The notes beneath the pieces are model-generated. The model made no database searches. It saw only the letters and a list, made by a program, of their open reading frames with translations, and was not told where the DNA came from. From positions 533,981 through 597,980 of the forward strand of contig NZ_CDDF01000001.1 in the NCBI RefSeq assembly GCF_000819865.1: DNA of 64,000 bases. The letters are read 5' to 3'. The position numbers and the translations under genes are program-made. Every line of letters starts with the position of its first letter. Within the stretch, counting starts at the first letter, position 1. Shown in pieces: positions 62,288 through 64,000 of the stretch. The DNA is from Aeromonas eucrenophila. GTDB taxonomy: Bacteria; Pseudomonadota; Gammaproteobacteria; Enterobacterales; Aeromonadaceae.

Positions 62288-62315
62288 GAAGGGGCCTGAT
62301 GGCCCCTTCTGTTTT
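62288..62315 (+). terminator. ycaO terminator
   Basis: A 9-bp stem GAAGGGGCC/GGCCCCTTC followed by TGTTTTAT. Confidence 0.85.
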
Positions 62316-62317
62316 AT

Positions 62318-62655
62318 GGTCTACGCTTTGGCTGGCCGTTATTCGGGGATGAAATAAAAAACAAAAAATACCTCTTAGGGGGTTGTCAACCAGGGCAGTT
62401 GTGTGCAGCGTTGCCGCAAAGCTATCTTGCCGATATATTTTAAGAGAAAATAATTTTAAATAGTTTAAAATCATCAACTTAACAACACCACCAATTCTGT
62501 TTCACCTGAAATCGGCTGTAAAGTCAAGCTTCCAGAGGGCTCAAATTTCTGTAGTAAAATTACATTCACAATCTGTAATTCTTGATCGATGTCAATTTTG
62601 GCGATCAGGCCCTTTGTTATGATTTCCACAGGCAAAATATGCAGGTACATGAGAA
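62318..62655 (+). promoter_or_regulatory. focA–pflB regulatory region
   Basis: 338 bases, strongly AT-rich between 62430 and 62600. Besides the FNR promoter below, the stretch could hold several further promoters and ArcA or IHF sites, as in E. coli, but I cannot place them. Confidence 0.5.
62582..62623 (+). promoter_or_regulatory. FNR-dependent promoter of focA–pflB
   Basis: TTGATCGATGTCAA (62582-62595) matches TTGAT-N4-ATCAA at nine of ten positions. A -10 element TATGAT lies at 62618-62623, placing the start site near 62630, so the FNR site is centred at about -41.5, the classical class II activating position. Confidence 0.8.
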
Positions 62656-63504
62656 TTGAAAGCAGAATCTCCCTTTGATTGTCTGAAGCCCGAAGCCATC
62701 GCTGCACTGGCAGAAGATATCACCTATGCCAAGGCCACCAAGCCTGCATACAAGACCATCCCACTGGCCATCACCGCAGGCGCCTTCATCGCCATCGCGT
62801 TTGTTTTCTACATTACCGTCACCACCGGCAGCAGCGGCATGTCCTGGGGCATGGCCAAGCTGGTTGGCGGTCTGTGCTTCTCCCTCGGCCTCATCCTGTG
62901 CGTGCTGCTCGGTGCCGAGCTGTTCACCTCCACCACCCTGACCCTGGTGGCCAAGGCGGCCAATCGCATCAGCTGGGCCCAGTTGCTCAAGAACTGGGGC
63001 CTGGTCTATTTTGGCAACCTCATCGGTGGCCTCATCGTAGTGGCGCTCATCATCATGTCGGCCGAGTACACGGCGGCAGACGGTCAGTGGGGTCTGAACG
63101 CCCTGAAAGTCGCCCAGCACAAGATCCACCACAGCTTCTTCGAGGCCCTTGCCCTCGGTATTCTCTGCAACCTCATGGTGTGTCTCGCCGTGTGGATGGC
63201 GTTCGGCGCCCGCAGTGCCACCGACAAGGTAATGGTCATGCTGCTCCCCGTCGCCATGTTCGTGGCCTCCGGTTTTGAGCACAGCATCGCAAACATGTTT
63301 ATGATCCCGGTCGGTATCGCTATCCACAGCGTCGCGAGCCCGGAATTCTGGCAGGCCATCGGCCAGGACCCGGCTACCTTCGCCGACCTGACCGTATCCA
63401 ACTTCGTTCTACACAACCTGATCCCGGTCACCATTGGTAATATCATTGGTGGTGGCGTCATGGTTGGCTTGACTTACTGGTTTATCTTCCGTCGCCATCA
63501 TTAA
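62656..63504 (+). CDS. focA: Formate channel FocA
   Basis: 282 residues. Pentameric FNT-family formate/nitrite-type channel of the inner membrane, exporting or importing formate during fermentation. Six transmembrane helices, with the LFTSTTLTL omega-loop region (Thr) and the conserved His in the NLMVCLAVWM / VASGFEHSIANMF segments. The start is TTG at 62656, matching the E. coli N-terminus MKA-; a short out-of-frame ATG ORF (62649-62678) overlaps it. First gene of focA–pflB. Confidence 0.95.
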   Translation: MKAESPFDCLKPEAIAALAEDITYAKATKPAYKTIPLAITAGAFIAIAFVFYITVTTGSSGMSWGMAKLVGGLCFSLGLILCVLLGAELFTSTTLTLVAKAANRISWAQLLKNWGLVYFGNLIGGLIVVALIIMSAEYTAADGQWGLNALKVAQHKIHHSFFEALALGILCNLMVCLAVWMAFGARSATDKVMVMLLPVAMFVASGFEHSIANMFMIPVGIAIHSVASPEFWQAIGQDPATFADLTVSNFVLHNLIPVTIGNIIGGGVMVGLTYWFIFRRHH

Positions 63505-63545
63505 GGATGGCGGCAGACACATAAATACCTTGAGAGGTAATGAAA

Positions 63546-64000
63546 ATGGCAGAACTTAACGAACAGTTCCAAAAAGCATGGGAAGGCTTCGCGGCCGGTG
63601 AATGGCAGACCTCTGTCAACACCCGTGACTTCATCCAGAAGAACTACACCCCGTATGAAGGTGACGAGTCCTTCCTGGTTGGCGCGACCGAAGCTACCAC
63701 CAAGCTGTGGGACAAGGTCATGGAAGGCATCAAGATCGAGAACCGCACTCACGCGCCGGTCGATTTTGATACTGACCTGCCCTCCACCATTACCGCTCAC
63801 GATGCCGGCTATATCGACCAGAGCCTGGAGCAAATCGTCGGTCTGCAGACTGACAAGCCGCTCAAGCGCGCCATCATCGCCAACGGCGGTATCAAGATGG
63901 TTAAGACTTCCTGCGAAGTGTACGGCCGTCAACTTGACCCCATGGTCGAGAAGATCTTCACCGAGTACCGCAAGACCCACAACCAGGGCGTGTTCGATGT
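63546..64000 (+). CDS. pflB: Pyruvate formate-lyase (partial, runs off the window)
   Basis: Only the first 151 codons are in the window; the start MAELNEQFQKAWEGFAAGEW is unmistakable. The enzyme cleaves pyruvate to formate and acetyl-CoA anaerobically, using a glycyl radical near the C-terminus that lies outside this window. It is 41 bases downstream of focA with GAGAGG at the start. Confidence 0.97.
   Translation, partial: MAELNEQFQKAWEGFAAGEWQTSVNTRDFIQKNYTPYEGDESFLVGATEATTKLWDKVMEGIKIENRTHAPVDFDTDLPSTITAHDAGYIDQSLEQIVGLQTDKPLKRAIIANGGIKMVKTSCEVYGRQLDPMVEKIFTEYRKTHNQGVFD

Overview
The window is about 62% GC and its gene content and order point to Aeromonas (Aeromonadales, Gammaproteobacteria). 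The main markers are psp–sap, asc, lrp/ald, aat–bpt–infA, clpA/clpS/cspD and ycaO–focA–pflB. The species assignment is inferred from protein similarity I recognise, not from a search. Most of the window is ordinary, densely packed core chromosome. The variable parts are the first 2.3 kb, the 5.6–13.8 kb block between guaB and xseA, and a few small rearrangements.

Layout. 0–2.3 kb: gene-poor accessory DNA with a small lipoprotein gene flanked by attC-like inverted repeats and a stefin (cystatin)-like gene between two almost identical terminators. 2.3–5.4 kb: guaBA. 5.6–13.8 kb: YitT-family membrane protein, a large secreted multidomain alpha-amylase with candidate CRP and LacI-type sites upstream, tonB–exbB–exbD with a candidate Fur box, and an EamA exporter. 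14–16.8 kb: xseA and hutW, the latter with a Fur box. 17.1–19.4 kb: yfiR–yfiN–yfiB (c-di-GMP module). 19.6–22.5 kb: phhA–phhB and tyrR (phenylalanine/tyrosine catabolism and its regulator). 22.8–33.7 kb: pspABC–ycjX–ycjF with a sigma-54 promoter, divergent pspF, then sapABCDF. 33.9–39.0 kb: miaE and the ascG / ascFB beta-glucoside system. 39.1–41.1 kb: cvpA–purF under a PurR box. 41.3–47.5 kb: serS, rarA, lolA, ftsK, all on the minus strand. 47.7–51.9 kb: lrp divergent from ald, then trxB and a two-receiver GGEEF protein. 52–57.4 kb: glycine-zipper protein, aat–bpt, infA, clpA, clpS, cspD, which together hold almost the whole N-degron pathway. 57.5–60.2 kb: asd, a gdx/sugE guanidinium exporter behind a guanidine-II riboswitch, and a stand-alone B3/B4-domain protein. 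60.5–64 kb: ycaO, an FNR-type promoter, focA and the 5' part of pflB.

How the genes work together. Iron and heme: TonB–ExbBD energises outer-membrane uptake and HutW acts on imported heme; both have Fur-like sites. Envelope stress and peptides: PspF/PspABC guard the inner membrane and the adjacent Sap ABC system handles peptides. Carbon: secreted amylase and the Asc phosphotransferase system, both with CRP-like and LacI-family-type operators. Anaerobiosis: FNR-driven focA–pflB. Second messenger: two active-site-intact GGDEF/GGEEF enzymes (YfiN and the 51 kb protein).

Most notable items: the guanidine-II riboswitch on gdx, the bacterial stefin homologue, a duplicated sapC tail that created two translationally coupled mini-ORFs between sapC and sapD, and the cassette-like lipoprotein gene. 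I did not find a convincing entirely new multi-gene system, nor any tRNA, rRNA, CRISPR array or complete insertion sequence.
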